Positions 23,236 to 34,019 of a DNA stretch of 64,000 bases are shown in pieces. Below the pieces are notes generated by a model. The model did no database searches, had not been told where the DNA came from, and was given only the letters and a program-made list of their open reading frames with translations. How positions within the stretch are numbered: position 1 is the first letter of the stretch; each line of letters begins with the position of its first letter. Source of the stretch: Termitomyces sp. T153 (lineage: Eukaryota; Basidiomycota; Agaricomycetes; Agaricales; Lyophyllaceae); the NCBI GenBank assembly GCA_018296165.2, contig JACKQL020000014.1, positions 62,001 through 126,000 on the forward strand, written 5' to 3'. A program made the translations under genes and the position numbers.

Positions 23236-23440
23236 TACGCCCTCCAGGTATCGTGAACTTGGTGATGAATGCCTCGTAATTCAAATAGGATTAGCGAAGG
23301 AATTGGAAAGATAAATGAGTGTATAGTCGGACTCGAACGCTCGATTTCGGAGCTGAAGTTAATAAGATTTGAAAGAGTGTCGAGTGCGTAAGCGCGAAGT
23401 AACGAAACAGAATCAGACTGTTGTATGGGGAAGGGAATGA

Positions 23441-24135
23441 TTACACGGCGGATTTGTCCTCAGCCATCTTCTCATTGTCTTTGCCATCAGAGGAGGAAGA
23501 AGAATTATGAATGTTCTTGCCCTTGCAGGAACGACGGGATTTCTTGTTCTGGCGGCTAGATTTGCCTTTGGAGCATCCGACTGAGGACCCCTCAGGGTGG
23601 GCTTCCTCGTAGCGACGTTTCTTCAGAGCCTTCTCCTCCTTGCGCGAGTTAGCGCGAGCTTGGTTTTTGACGGCTTCACGGTAGGGACAAAGAAGAGCGT
23701 CCTTCATCATCTCCCATCATTCCTGATCAATATCTCCGTTAGACTTGAGCAATCCGAATACGCGTAAGTCATTGTATCGGCTGTTGCAGAAGGGGAAGGT
23801 TAGGAGACTGGGGGGAATGGAGAAGTTGTCGATGTTGTAAGATGATGTTGTCTTATACCAGGTAGCAAATTCACAGGGGGATTATCTCCCTTGGATAAGT
23901 TATAGGTGGCAGTGAACTCGGTACAGCCAGCAGGCATGTAAGTATCGATGGTGACGTTATGACGACGGACCGCATTGTCATACTTGATGTACTCGAGGAG
24001 TTGGAGTGGGTGTAGGCCAAGGTTGGGATTGATCGCCATGAGCTGGACTAGGCTGTCAGGGTGCGAGGCCAGAAGGGGATGGGGTTGATAATAGTCCTTG
24101 AGCCGGAACGAGTTGGAATTGATAGTAGTAGTCAT
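23441..24135 (-). pseudogene. Extra ORF downstream of pol in the chromovirus-type element (broken)
   Basis: Begins MTTTINSNSFRLKDYYQPH. After a frame change or small intron near 23840 it continues as FPFCNSRYNDLRVFGLLKSN, ending in a highly basic Lys/Arg/Ser-rich tail (residues like KEEKALKKRRYEEAHPEG) rich in charged helix formers. An in-frame TGA lies at 23717-23719. It follows the integrase-chromodomain frame on the same strand and precedes the 3' LTR, which is not a usual place for a Ty3/gypsy gene. Function unknown. The basic tail suggests nucleic-acid binding or nuclear import, which is inference. CpG is not depleted here, unlike pol. Confidence 0.5.
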
Positions 24136-24279
24136 ATTTTGCCGACCCTAGGGAGACTGAGAATGCGATGCGAGATAAGATGGAAGTAAATGATGAGAAG
24201 TGAGCTGGGAATAATTGGAGTGGATAGGTAGCTGGAATGAAGGTGTTTTTATAGATTTCGAAGTGGATGGACCCTGAGA

Positions 24280-26580
24280 ACGTTTGATGGTCATCAATAG
24301 GGGACTTTCCAGTACCTATTGGCAATTTGGAAATATTATCCACTCCTTGCGCCTCAAGATAGGGCTGGAGTAAATTAAGATCATGTACCTGGTTGTGTGG
24401 CAGCCACGTTCTGTCACCAGTAATCCAGAGTACCTCAAAAATCAAATCATTCTTTGAACCATCATGACTGATAATTTTGTCGGCTGCCCATTGAGTCTCG
24501 TGTTCTGGCTCTGCCACAACTTGTGAGTACAGTCTATCAGGGAACCATCTATTGTCATTGGGATGATGAGTTCCCAGCAATGAGGCATGGTATACATTGT
24601 GAATACCTCAGCAAAGCTTGTGCGTTGGTATTTGGACTTCGAAAGAGCTGTTGCCATAGTCCTTTAGAAGTAAATAGGGACCTACAAACCTTGGAATCAT
24701 TTTACGTGTTGTTCCCTTAGGAAAATTCATATTCTTAATTGACATGTATGCAAATTCTCCTTGTTGAAAAGGGACTAACTGACACTTTTGATTAGTGTTC
24801 CTAGTTTGCTTAACTCGAGCCATTAGGTTGGCATCATGTGCTGCCATGATTGCAGTCTTCAGCCATTGCACAAATTCATCTTTTGCAGGTGTTTTCCACA
24901 CCATTGACTTAGGCATACATCCTGTATTCAGGAAGAAAGGTGCATACCCTGTACTTTCAGATCATGCAGAGTTGATTGTGAACTCTATGGCAGGCAGCTT
25001 AGATACCCAGTCCTTGAGGGCAGTTCCCACACAAATTTGGAGCATTTGGGTAATGGTTTGGTTTGCATGCTCAGTAGCTCCATTGGTTTCAGGATGATAA
25101 GCTGTAGACATTTTTAATTGTGTAGCTATCAGTGAATTTAGGTGAGTCCAGAAAATGCTGGTGAACCAAGAATCTCAATCACTAACAATGGCTCTTGGTA
25201 GCCCATGGTGTTTGTACACCTCCACAAATACAAGTTCAGCAATGTTTCATGCAGTATAAGTAGTTTTACTTGGCACCAGATGCACCATACTGGTAAGCAG
25301 GTCAATAATCATGGTAATCTGGTTGTAAGTAGTATTACAATCCTTTGACTCAGGAAATGGTCTGACAAAATCAATTTCAATAACCTCCCATGGTTGTGTA
25401 GGTATGGGGAGTGGGTTCAACAGGCCATATGGATGCTGATTAGAGGGCTTATTCTGGCAGCATACTATACATGATTCACAGTATGCATGTACATTGCTGC
25501 TCATGCCTTTCCACCAGACATGGTCATGTAAGTAAGTTAGTGTCCTATGGGTGCTGAGGTGTGCTAACATAGTATGTGCCTCAGATATTACAATTTCACA
25601 TATACTGCAACCCAAACAAGAACAGATGGAATGCAAAGGACTTTATTTTCATTAGTCTTAAAGTACAGCAAGTTATCTTTGGTTTATTCAAAGTTTTTGT
25701 ATTCCTTTGGGTTCTCTGCAATGCAGGCAAAGGTTGGATCCTCCATATACTTGTTTTGTACACTCTCAAATAAGTCAACAGGCTTGCACCCTCCAGCCAG
25801 GATTCCTTTGATGGATACTGTTCTTAGGGGCTCAACTAATTTAGAAATTTGTTTAGATTGTGCAGCCAGCTCACTGTCTTGTACTTTTTCTAAATCAAAA
25901 ACTGATTGTTGATCCTGATTACCAGTATTAACAGGTTTAGTTTTCCATACAGGGATGCAAATGGTTAGTTTTACCCTCCTTTTGTTACTGAGGGCCTTTC
26001 AGCACAAAATTTTGAGACATACATGCAGCAAACTCCTTTGAGGTCTCAAGACATGTCCAGTCTCTGCAGAAAGTATTTCCTTACATTTTTTATGCTGTTT
26101 ATTCTGAATAGATGGTGCAGGTGATGTCATTTTATCCAGCCAATTGTTGTCTTGATTATTCAGGTTCAGGTCCCACAACTCTAAGGGTGCAGATGCCTGA
26201 ATGCCTAGTCCATTGCTATGTTCATGCTCTGGGCTTGGATTGACAGGTATGTCTGAAAGACTCACACTTTTGCTCTTCTTTCCAACAAGAAGTGGCATAG
26301 ATATCAAGTGATCTCCCATAGCATCATTATTTACAATGTCATAGTATGTATATTCACTTCTGGCACACACAGTACCAGACTCATCATGGCAATAGAGATG
26401 TGATAGAGCATTGGATAGTATATTTTCTGCCCCTGGGACATAGAACACCTCAAAATCAAATACTGAAATTTTTTCAATCCAGTGTGCCTGCCTGCTGTCA
26501 AGTTTTGCTGACCACAGCAGCTCAGCTTACTGGGTGAGTCCTTACTCAGCAGACACAATGTCCTATGTTTATGACCTGGC
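24280..26580 (-). pseudogene. Integrase, chromodomain and RNase H remnants of the 9.1-kb element
   Basis: Minus strand, high to low coordinates. The RNase H end and linker come first (FEVFYVPGAENILSNALSH at about 26460-26400, with EYTYYDIV). The integrase follows with its zinc-binding start (AHTMLAHLSTHRTLTYLHDHVWWKGM, about 25570-25500), CIVCCQNK and the catalytic core start (EVIEIDFVRPFP). Next come the integrase C-terminal part (RFVGPYLLLKDYG, about 24680) and a chromodomain-like piece (FEVLWITGDRTWLPHNQVHDL, about 24430-24370). The frame then runs on as LPIGTGKSPIDDHQTF, a usual end for such polyproteins. Frameshifts and stops are present throughout; CpG-poor. Confidence 0.7.
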
Positions 26581-26587
26581 ATCCTGG

Positions 26588-27180
26588 AGAGGTCCAGACT
26601 TTGGATACTTGCAAGGATAAGTCAGAGGGGACAGTCTGAGCAAGTCTGGGGTGATATAGAAAAGTCTAAGACAAGGTACAAAGAAGGGTTGGGCTGGAGG
26701 GAAGACTCAGGTACAAGTCTGGAGGTGAATATACAGATTGTGGGGCAAGCAGAGGCTACACAAGTGATGAGAGTGGGGTTGGAGATTGATGGGGGATCAG
26801 TTGATGTTGATGGATTCTAGGGCCGAGCATAGAGCAAGGTCCAGGGTTAGTTATGAATGTTTGGGAGTTGTAATTGTGTGATTGGAGTTTGTGACAGGAT
26901 TAAGGATGAACTTAGGCAACAACAAAGGAAATAGAGACAGTCGAGACAAGACAGAGATGAGAAAGAAATAGACTAACAAGACACAAGACTAGAGACAGAA
27001 ATAGAGAGAAGACTGGAAGACATAACAAACACAGAACATAACAAGAGAACAATGGTAATATCAAGACTAGTGTAATGGATGCTACTCTACAACTTATATA
27101 CTAACTACTGGAAATCCTCCAGGGATTGAGGGTGCAATGGCAGGGCTCATTGGAGCCATGCAGGGTTGATGGGTGTTGGT
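26588..27180 (-). repeat. Noncoding LTR-like segment in place of the reverse transcriptase
   Basis: Between the protease-side sequence (27475-27251) and the RNase H end there is noncoding DNA. On the minus strand it has a TATATAAG box followed by CTAGTCTTGATATTACC, close to TTAGTCTTGATATTGCC in the LTR at 54881-55391. I read it as an LTR or LTR fragment of a related family that replaced RT by insertion and deletion. The exact ends and any target duplication could not be fixed. Confidence 0.35.
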
Positions 27181-28040
27181 TCTGATCAGATGGCATGTTT
27201 GCAGGGTCTCCTGGATATGGTTGAAGACTTTCCAGCAAGTCCTCAGCCTTTCATGCTATAGCATGCCCAAGGTGGTGGCATGGGCCCTCCTCAACCTCAG
27301 CCATGGAAAGCTTTTCCTCACCATCTTCAATCAGAAAAGGGTAAGTGAAATCAAATTTGCCAGGTGGGGCTAAGGATACTTCTTTATCAGCATCACTGTC
27401 TTCAGCCACATCAAGAAGTCTGACATCATTGATTGTGCCATGCTGACATTGTAAGCAGTCCTCTCCTATTCCCACTTATCACAGCTAGAGTCAGATACTG
27501 ATTGGAGATCAGGAAGAGAGTCACCTTCACTATTGTACTCCTTACCCAATGGTGAGGGCTTCTAACTCATCATTCACATATTGATATGGATTACCAATTT
27601 TCACCATCCTGATAGAGATCAAAGAAGTAGTTTCACCAAGGCTATTGATATGTAGTTGCTTGATGTGTTCCAACACCATGGCAGAATTGAATGCTATTGG
27701 CACTGAGTCCAGGAGGTTTACTACTGTTAGAGGTAGCTTGGGATTTGTCTGGACAGTTTCTAGAGAAATGACCTTCCTTTCAGCAGATGTAACATTTGCT
27801 GGCAGCTTTTAAAGCTTCCTTCTCATCCTTACTCAGGGTTTGAGAATTAGAAGTCTGCTTTTTGCCAGACATAGTATTGCTCTTGCAAACTTGCAGTGGT
27901 GGCCTGCCAGACCCATTACCATTGCTGGAGAAGCCCTGCCCTGGTGTTGTATCAGTTTTACAGCCCACAGTGGATGGCAAATGCTTAGTGCAATTATGGA
28001 AACTGTTTTTCCCACTGTGGCCACCATTCTCATCATGATC

Positions 28041-28850
28041 TTAGTTGTTATTCTGACCACAGTAGTTGTGGTTATTTCCAGATGAGGAAACATCCTGTAG
28101 GTCAACATTCTCAGCCATTTCCTGGTATTCAGCTTCACAAACCATAGCTTTCCAGGATGTGTGCTCAGGATTCAAGTGTTCACACAGAAAAGCTTTTTGA
28201 AGAGGTGCACGGAATCCATTGAATGATTTAACAACTTTAGCATGCTTACTATCTGCACCCACTATAGTGAACAGTTCATCAAGGTCAGCCACATATTCAT
28301 GCACTGAACAATCACCTTGCATAAAATTATGCACCTTGGTATGTTGCTGATTTTGGAAGTCTATTGGGAAACAATAATTAAATAGTTCCATAAAGAATTT
28401 TTGTAGAGTCCATTTCTCTGGATTTAATGATACACATTGTGTATAGAAGGTATAGGCCTTGCCATTGAGAAATTCTGACAAGACCATTACCTGCCTACAA
28501 CATTCAATGTATCCATACTTAATGTATGCTGTCCCATGAGTCAGAAACTTGTGGAATGCATGTAAGTCTACCTGTCCCCCATATTTCTCAAGTTGGGTTG
28601 GTTTAATAAGAGTCTGTTTAGGTTTATGGCTGTGTTTGGAGCAGTGGCACTGGCATTGGCATGTTCCATTTTCCTGACTTCCTGAACTAGAAGTGGAAGA
28701 GCTCAAATCTGAGGAGTATCCATTATTGCCAGGACTTGAGTCCAATGAGTCAGAGTCATTGTCTGAGGAGGAGCTGGAGGATCCATTGGGAGGAGACTGG
28801 CAGCTCTGCTTGCCTAGTTGCTCAAAGGCACATCCAAGCACACTCTTCAA
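28041..28850 (-). CDS. Retroelement gag, central and C-terminal part (open frame)
   Basis: A 269-residue open frame with a Ser/Asp-rich start (NGSSSSSSDNDSDSLDSS), a cluster CQCQCHCSKHSH, then the capsid-like region: KYGGQVDLHAFHKFLTHGTA, ALYHLGKAY-type segment FLNGKAYTFYTQCVSLNPE, FNYCFPIDFQNQ and VHEYVADLDELFTIVGA. This pattern is that of the Ty3/gypsy Gag capsid domain. The frame is followed on the minus strand by a CCHC zinc knuckle (CYIC ... KEGHFSRNC, 27795-27755). There a TGA at 27780-27782 sits where CGA (Arg) would be usual. The N-terminal part of Gag is probably the separate frame at 31703-31062. Confidence 0.7.
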   Translation of the reverse strand: MKSVLGCAFEQLGKQSCQSPPNGSSSSSSDNDSDSLDSSPGNNGYSSDLSSSTSSSGSQENGTCQCQCHCSKHSHKPKQTLIKPTQLEKYGGQVDLHAFHKFLTHGTAYIKYGYIECCRQVMVLSEFLNGKAYTFYTQCVSLNPEKWTLQKFFMELFNYCFPIDFQNQQHTKVHNFMQGDCSVHEYVADLDELFTIVGADSKHAKVVKSFNGFRAPLQKAFLCEHLNPEHTSWKAMVCEAEYQEMAENVDLQDVSSSGNNHNYCGQNNN

Positions 28851-29326
28851 GGTAACCTAAGTTATGGGTTTGGTAGAATCTAATTGATTCTGAGATCTAG
28901 AATAGATTGAGGTATTATCATTCAATGAAAAATTTGTTGTCTTGAAAAACATTAGCACTCACGTGAGCTGTATGTAACTCATGTAATGCCATCATGTGAC
29001 TTTACACATTTCATTTGAAAAAAAATAGTGTCTTGAAAAACATTAGCATTCACATGATGACCTTTTCTTTGATAGCCATGTGACATGTGATCAAAATATT
29101 CCTGCTTGTTGAAACTATTGCATATGTAATCATCAAACAGCTGGGAATGTCAGCAATCCATAATGTCCATTACTCTTTCGGCCTTCATCTGGTGGTAGCT
29201 ACACCTACAATAGTTGTGCGCTACTTACTCACAGGTAAAACTACTAGCAGGTAACATCATACCTAATTTTCAAATTTTGTTTGTCAAATAATTTGCCAAT
29301 TGTTGGAACCATTGTATATGTAATCA

Positions 29327-30700
29327 TTGAAATACTGTCCCCCATGTTTTTGTCTTGCATATTGTACGTGTCAATTTTCTACGAGAAGTTCTACTGCGGC
29401 TGGTATGCTAATCCTTCAGGGTTTTGATTCCTCCAAAATAAGGGGCAATGCCAGCGGCATGTTGTGTCAAGAGTTTCACAAATTAGAACTTCTCAATGAC
29501 ATATCCATACTGCAATACCTTGGTCATTTACCAAGCGACTTCTACAATGCTCTGCGAAGGGTCAATGTAATATCAGCTTTCTGCCTATGGGAATCAGATA
29601 ATCATATGCCCCCTAACCTACATCCTGCTCTTTGTTGGACCCCCCATAAACCATTCAACATGTTGCCGTACCCTCATATAGAGTGGCAAATAGTTAGTAA
29701 GAAGTCACAATTAACATGTGTACCGACACATAGTACCATGTTTATCCCGGCAAAAGGATCTCAACAACCCATTGTTACAAACAAAATTTCAATAAAACAA
29801 AAGGCATCTGACACACTACAACCAGGAGTGACAAAGAAACCTAAGATCGACATTGTAAGCAATGATTTATTGTCTAATGAAGGACAACAATTACCTGTAG
29901 GTCCTAGTTGAAGCAATAATAGTTGTGCATACAATGCAGTTATATCTATACTTTTCAATATATGGAGAGAGAATGAGGACTATTGGTCACACCAGCTGCG
30001 TGACAATGGGGGTAGAATGTTAAAGCATACCGTTACATCGTTCACCAGTTTATCAGAGCATACAGATCGAAATCTGAACAACATTCGTGATGACTTGAGA
30101 TACAAAGTTTTGAGTTCCAAACCTCATATATTCCCTAATGGAAGATACATTAGCATGCACTTGTTGATAGACGAACTTATCAGATATAACCAGGAAATAT
30201 ACGTTTCATGTATGGAGTGCCCCTCTCAACACTTACAAACTAGGAGAGGCATATCCAGATCACGTACTTCTCAGATAGTGTTGCTGAATAATACATATGA
30301 CAGTGTACAGGAGAGCCTGCGAGGTAACTTGTCAGAAACTGAATGTTATTGCCATACTTGCAATAATCGCTTGTTACGAACATTCAAATTTGTTCATGCT
30401 CCCCCTGTTGTAGTTATAGAAGTTTTGTCTGTGAATGTGCACATGAATCAAGAATTGACAGTGTCGATTGCCAACTCTCCTGATTGTCGATATGTAGTCA
30501 AAGGAGTCATTTATTTCGGTGGCCATCACTTTACCTCTCGATATATAGACTCTTCTAGTACAGTATGGTATCATGACGGTGTGGAAACAGGATGCTCGAT
30601 GTTGAGAGATGGTAATTTAGGTGATCGAAATGACGGTACATTTCTAAATACATGCAGAGGTCGGTCAGCATCTGTTGTATTATACGTAAAGGACGATTAG
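29327..30700 (+). pseudogene. Ubiquitin-hydrolase-like cysteine peptidase ORF with one in-frame TGA, inside the retroelement
   Basis: A plus-strand frame interrupted only by TGA at 29909-29911; both halves are in the same phase (194 and 227 residues as separate frames). Right after the stop comes SNNSCAYNAVISILFNIW, with Asn-Ser-Cys-x-Tyr-Asn like the cysteine box of papain-fold USP/UCH peptidases. Further on are two zinc-ligand-like pairs (CMEC, CHTC), then VVVIEVL and a histidine box YFGGHHFTSRYI with WYHDG and a closing SASVVLYVKDD. These parallel the GHY, WY-D and YxLFY features of ubiquitin-specific proteases. The segment contains CpG, unlike the surrounding old gag-pol, and lies opposite to it. 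Whether it is a captured host gene or part of another transposon is unresolved. No start upstream of 29327 could be chosen with confidence. Confidence 0.5.
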
Positions 30701-31061
30701 TTGATTCATATAAGGATAGATGGTGTGCCGCCTTGTAGATCTCGGACACGCCGTGCTCGCAACGGCCCATACTCAACGGTTATTCTTATCTTTAGAACTA
30801 CAAGAAGTTGGTTTATACTTCGACTTCTTAGAGGATCCCTCCGCTACCTTACGGATGAGGTTCTCTAATTCAACAGACAAAGGTAAGGATCTGCAACTAT
30901 TCTTCTTTTTCTTATGAGCTCAAGCTTGCTTTTTATAGTGACGATCAAATGTCCTCTTAAGCGCTTCGCTATCTCGTAAGTATTCCAGAAAATCTTTTCG
31001 AGTGAGCAATTCCTCGTGTTCGTGCTCCTGATTTTCTTCAACAGACTATTCTCCGTCTTCT

Positions 31062-31703
31062 TCAGGGGCAAGTAGGCACAGGTTGTTCAGGTGGATCATT
31101 TTGGAGATCGCGACGTGAATTAAATACGGTCAGTATTTCCTGCTGAGTTTCGGGGTCAATTTCAGCTTCATCAAGTTGAACATCGCCCCAGTTCCCTGGA
31201 TCAGCGCCCTTTCCCTTGTGGAGGGAGGACTCACCAGGCTGGTCAGAGGGCATCAATTTGATTTTATTCATGCGCCGCTCGACCCGCGCTCGTTGCTCGT
31301 CGGGCATATTCCTTCGAGCTTCTACGAATGGGTCATCTGGATGTTGAGTGGAATCTTCACTTGACTCAGCATCAGGTATAACATTTTCATTTTCACGCAT
31401 AATATTATCGGAACTATCTAATACAGGAGATAGTGCTGAACTTTCACGACGATCGTCATCGTCGGACTCGGAACTCGTAAGGCTAGAGTCCATACCGTCG
31501 TTCGCAATGGGAGCGACGTTCCCGCTGGCCTGAAACTCAGTGGCATTCGCATTTGGAATTGTGGGCATCGCGGCAGTGCTAATGCTCGCGGTAGGCACGA
31601 AGCGCGGTCCTTGACCAGCGGCTTCGGTACTCGCATCTCCAGTCCCTGCCAACGTCGCGGGACGTTGGATAGGACCGGTATTGCGGACAGCTGTGGGGCT
31701 CAA
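31062..31703 (-). CDS. Retroelement gag, N-terminal part (open frame)
   Basis: A 213-residue open frame, low-complexity and acidic, starting MSPTAVRNTGPIQRP. It carries the segment AEIDPETQQEILTVF, similar to the conserved helix near the start of Gag in Agaricomycete gypsy elements. After the stop, related acidic or basic helical coding (LTRKDFLEYLRDSEALKRTF) goes on to about 30780, so the frame is broken there. It sits directly downstream of the 5' LTR, as expected for gag, and keeps normal CpG. The rest of gag appears at 28850-28041 beyond an insert. Confidence 0.55.
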   Translation of the reverse strand: MSPTAVRNTGPIQRPATLAGTGDASTEAAGQGPRFVPTASISTAAMPTIPNANATEFQASGNVAPIANDGMDSSLTSSESDDDDRRESSALSPVLDSSDNIMRENENVIPDAESSEDSTQHPDDPFVEARRNMPDEQRARVERRMNKIKLMPSDQPGESSLHKGKGADPGNWGDVQLDEAEIDPETQQEILTVFNSRRDLQNDPPEQPVPTCP

Positions 31704-31893
31704 TCGGCGAACCGACGTTCTACCACAGGCTGGTTTCGTAATGGATATCTAGTAGCCATTGGTTAGTAACAGATTGAGATTGTATCGACTCACAGTTATG
31801 GATGTCCTCGGGTGATCAGACCAAGGTAGGCCAAGGCAGCGAGTCAAGGATTTCGGGTAAGAGAAAAGCTAGAGCTTGGTCTCGTTCAAAATA

Positions 31894-32136
31894 TGTAACC
31901 TCAGCGTGAGGTAACGGTGAGGTCACACGAAAAGTAAAGAGTCTTCGCACAATAATAGAACGGGTGTAAGCTCTGAGAATTGGGAAGAACTGTCTACTTA
32001 GTTTATCGCGAGGGTTTATATACTTGTAGCTCCGCAATATATCGAAAGTAGTAAGCAGCGGGAAGGGACGAATATAGGAGGAATAGGTGACCAAAGATCA
32101 GTCCGAAGTCACTAGAATATGGTCACGGTCGCTACA
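31894..32136 (-). repeat. 5' LTR of the 9.1-kb element
   Basis: 243 bp with intact TG...CA ends: TGTAACC at the left and GCTACA at the right on the plus strand. About nine differences from the copy at 22993. The minus-strand TATATAAA is at 32015-32022. The right flank ACTAG is the second copy of the target duplication. Confidence 0.85.
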
Positions 32137-32535
32137 ACTAGGCGAGCGCGAGAAAAAACTCGGCTCACGCCTATGTTCTGCAAGTCCAAAATATTCAAGT
32201 CTGAAAACTCAAAACCTCAAGGACTTAGAAGCTACATCCGACCATCAAAGAACAGAGAAGATTTTTCTTTGAGCTGCTTGCGGTGCTGGGGAGGCAATGC
32301 GCTTGTAAAAATACTCCGTTCCTCCGCTCTTGTTCCTTCGGTGCCGCAATCACTGATCCTGACTAAATCAGACAGAATCATGAATCAGACAGAATCAGAC
32401 AGAACCTCCTAAGAAGTCGCATTTCTCGATGAGTCATCTTCAACGACTACATAGGTCCTACTATCTTGTCGTGATGGCCACAAAGAAACTCGCGATATTT
32501 TCTTCTCTCCTTTCGGAACTCGTCAACTTGCACTT
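32137..32535. other. 5' flank of arrestin-like gene B with a short CAGACAGAAT repeat
   Basis: No gene. A microrepeat of AATCAGACAGAATC-type units lies at about 32367-32406. Before the LTR element landed, this DNA was joined to 22992, making one intergenic space of about 790 bp between the two arrestin-like genes. Confidence 0.45.
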
Positions 32536-34019
32536 ATGCCTGAACTCGATTTGGCTGCGCTGCCCAAATACACACCCCTAGAGCCATTGCCGAAGTATTC
32601 TTGCGAACCCTCTAGCGACGAACGCACTTTACAAGAAACCCCTTGTCATTCACGAACAGTGCCGAATGGAACATACATCCAGAGATCTGGGAAAATCAGC
32701 GTTATTCTCTATGAGCAGGAGAGTGGTGGAGGCACGCCCAGATATGGCCGCAACGGCGAAATTTCTGGCTCAATTATCATAGAAAAACCGCACGAAGTCT
32801 CCCGGATCACGTTGAAAGTGAGCACACAAAAAATGTATATCGGAGACTCACGTTATGTCGCCTGTTCCAGGTCGAGGGCAAGCTCGACACGAAAATACCT
32901 GTGTGCGGTCCTTTGTCGATTCGCCTATTCGATCATTCCTGTATTTCCTGGCGCAAAGGCGATGGAGACAAACTGTCCAGTCATCTTCCGTTCTCCCATT
33001 TGCTGCCTCGCAGCTTCATCTACGAAGGCTCGGAACACGATCTTCCGCCGACCTTTTCGGTTCGCCAGGTCGGGTTTGATCTTCGAGCTACGTATTCGAT
33101 TACTATATGTGTAAGCCGGGCTCGCCACGCAATGAATGTGTTTCCGCGGTCTCACAAGTGAGTTTATATCACAAGGGCTCTAATAACATCTTATCTGACC
33201 TATATTTGGCCTCACAGAGTAAAAATTCCCTTTAATTATTGTCCCCGTATTCGTCCTCATCGTCCTATCCTTATGAACCCCAATTTCTTTTCCGCCATCA
33301 AGACCTCCCCTGAGGAATGGTATCAGACATCCTCTGCCATGCAAATGCGCAGAGACATGCCTGAACTCGGTACTGTTCACTGTGATGTATGCTATGTCCC
33401 TCGCATGAATCGTCGATATCTTCATTAACGATTCACATAGCTCTTCATTCCTGGAGGGCGAGTATATAGTCTGACCGACAAAATCCCATTCCATGTTCAA
33501 TTGAACGGCCACACCGATGCTTTCCAAATACTTATGCCTCAGCCGGTCAATGGGCCATTGATCCCCTCTCGCTGTCATAAAAAGTTCCCTTTACAGGGCA
33601 ACCAGCTTAAAATCAAGGTATCCCTCTACCGTCAGATCAGGGCCGAAAATAAGGGTGAAAAGTCGTTCAATAACACACTGATCGGTGAAAGCGAGATTTC
33701 GGAGTCCCCTCCCGGAATTTGCGAGTCTTCAAGCATCATCCATTTGGACTGGCAAGGGGAGGCAAATATCAAACCGGATGTCATGGTCGGTGGATTCATA
33801 GCCGGAAATGTCTCTGTCAAGGTGGGTCTTCTCCAATCTTTCAGCATACCTGAGTTCATTTTGGTATTACCTTAGGATTTCGTAGTACTTATACTGGAGC
33901 CACCGCCTGTCAAGAACGACAAGCCTTCGCCTTTCTACCCTCTCCAAATGACGGTGCCAATCCGACTTGTAACCGATTCCTTTGAGGAAGTCTATGATTA
34001 CGAGCCCCCTCCAGTGTGA
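32536..34019 (+). CDS. Arrestin-like N-terminal domain protein, copy B
   Basis: Paralogue of the gene at 21109. Five exons (32536-32817, 32871-33157, 33218-33386, 33441-33821, 33876-34019) join to 1263 nt, 420 residues, with all splice phases conserved. The start MPELDLAALPKYTPLEPLPK aligns well with copy A. Other landmarks are QRSGKISVILYEQESGG, GSIIIEKPHEVSRITL, VKIPFNYCPR, LFIPGGRVYSLTDKIPFHV, IHLDWQGEANIKPDVMVG and the C-terminal MTVPIRLVTDSFEEVYDYE. Exons 2, 4 and 5 differ by whole codons. No stop or frameshift. Both copies have an acidic Tyr-rich end (VYDYEPPPV; VIDYEPPLE in copy A), which could be a binding or ubiquitin-ligase contact site; that is inference. Confidence 0.75.

Larger units (their letters stand above)
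22993..32136 (-). mobile_element. 9.1-kb mosaic LTR retrotransposon (chromovirus-type, minus strand, no RT seen)
   Basis: Two 243-bp direct repeats at 22993-23235 and 31894-32136, about 96% alike by eye, bound the unit. The flanks are ACCAG (22988-22992) and ACTAG (32137-32141), a target duplication with one difference. A minus-strand TATATAAA box inside each LTR and the order of coding pieces show minus orientation: gag start (31703-31062), gag remainder with zinc knuckle (28850-27780), protease-like region, RNase H end, integrase, chromodomain, then an extra ORF before the 3' LTR. No reverse transcriptase motif is visible; an LTR-like piece sits in its place (about 26588-27180). An opposite-strand ORF interrupts gag (29327-30700). 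The ends retain CpG, while 24280-29310 is strongly depleted. It is non-autonomous and dead as it stands. Confidence 0.75.

Noticed and set aside
23330..23395. tRNA-like stretch (GGACTCGAACG resembling a reversed T-arm)
   Set aside because: No matching acceptor stem, anticodon arm or D-arm could be folded on either strand; it lies in the 3' untranslated part of the LTR element.
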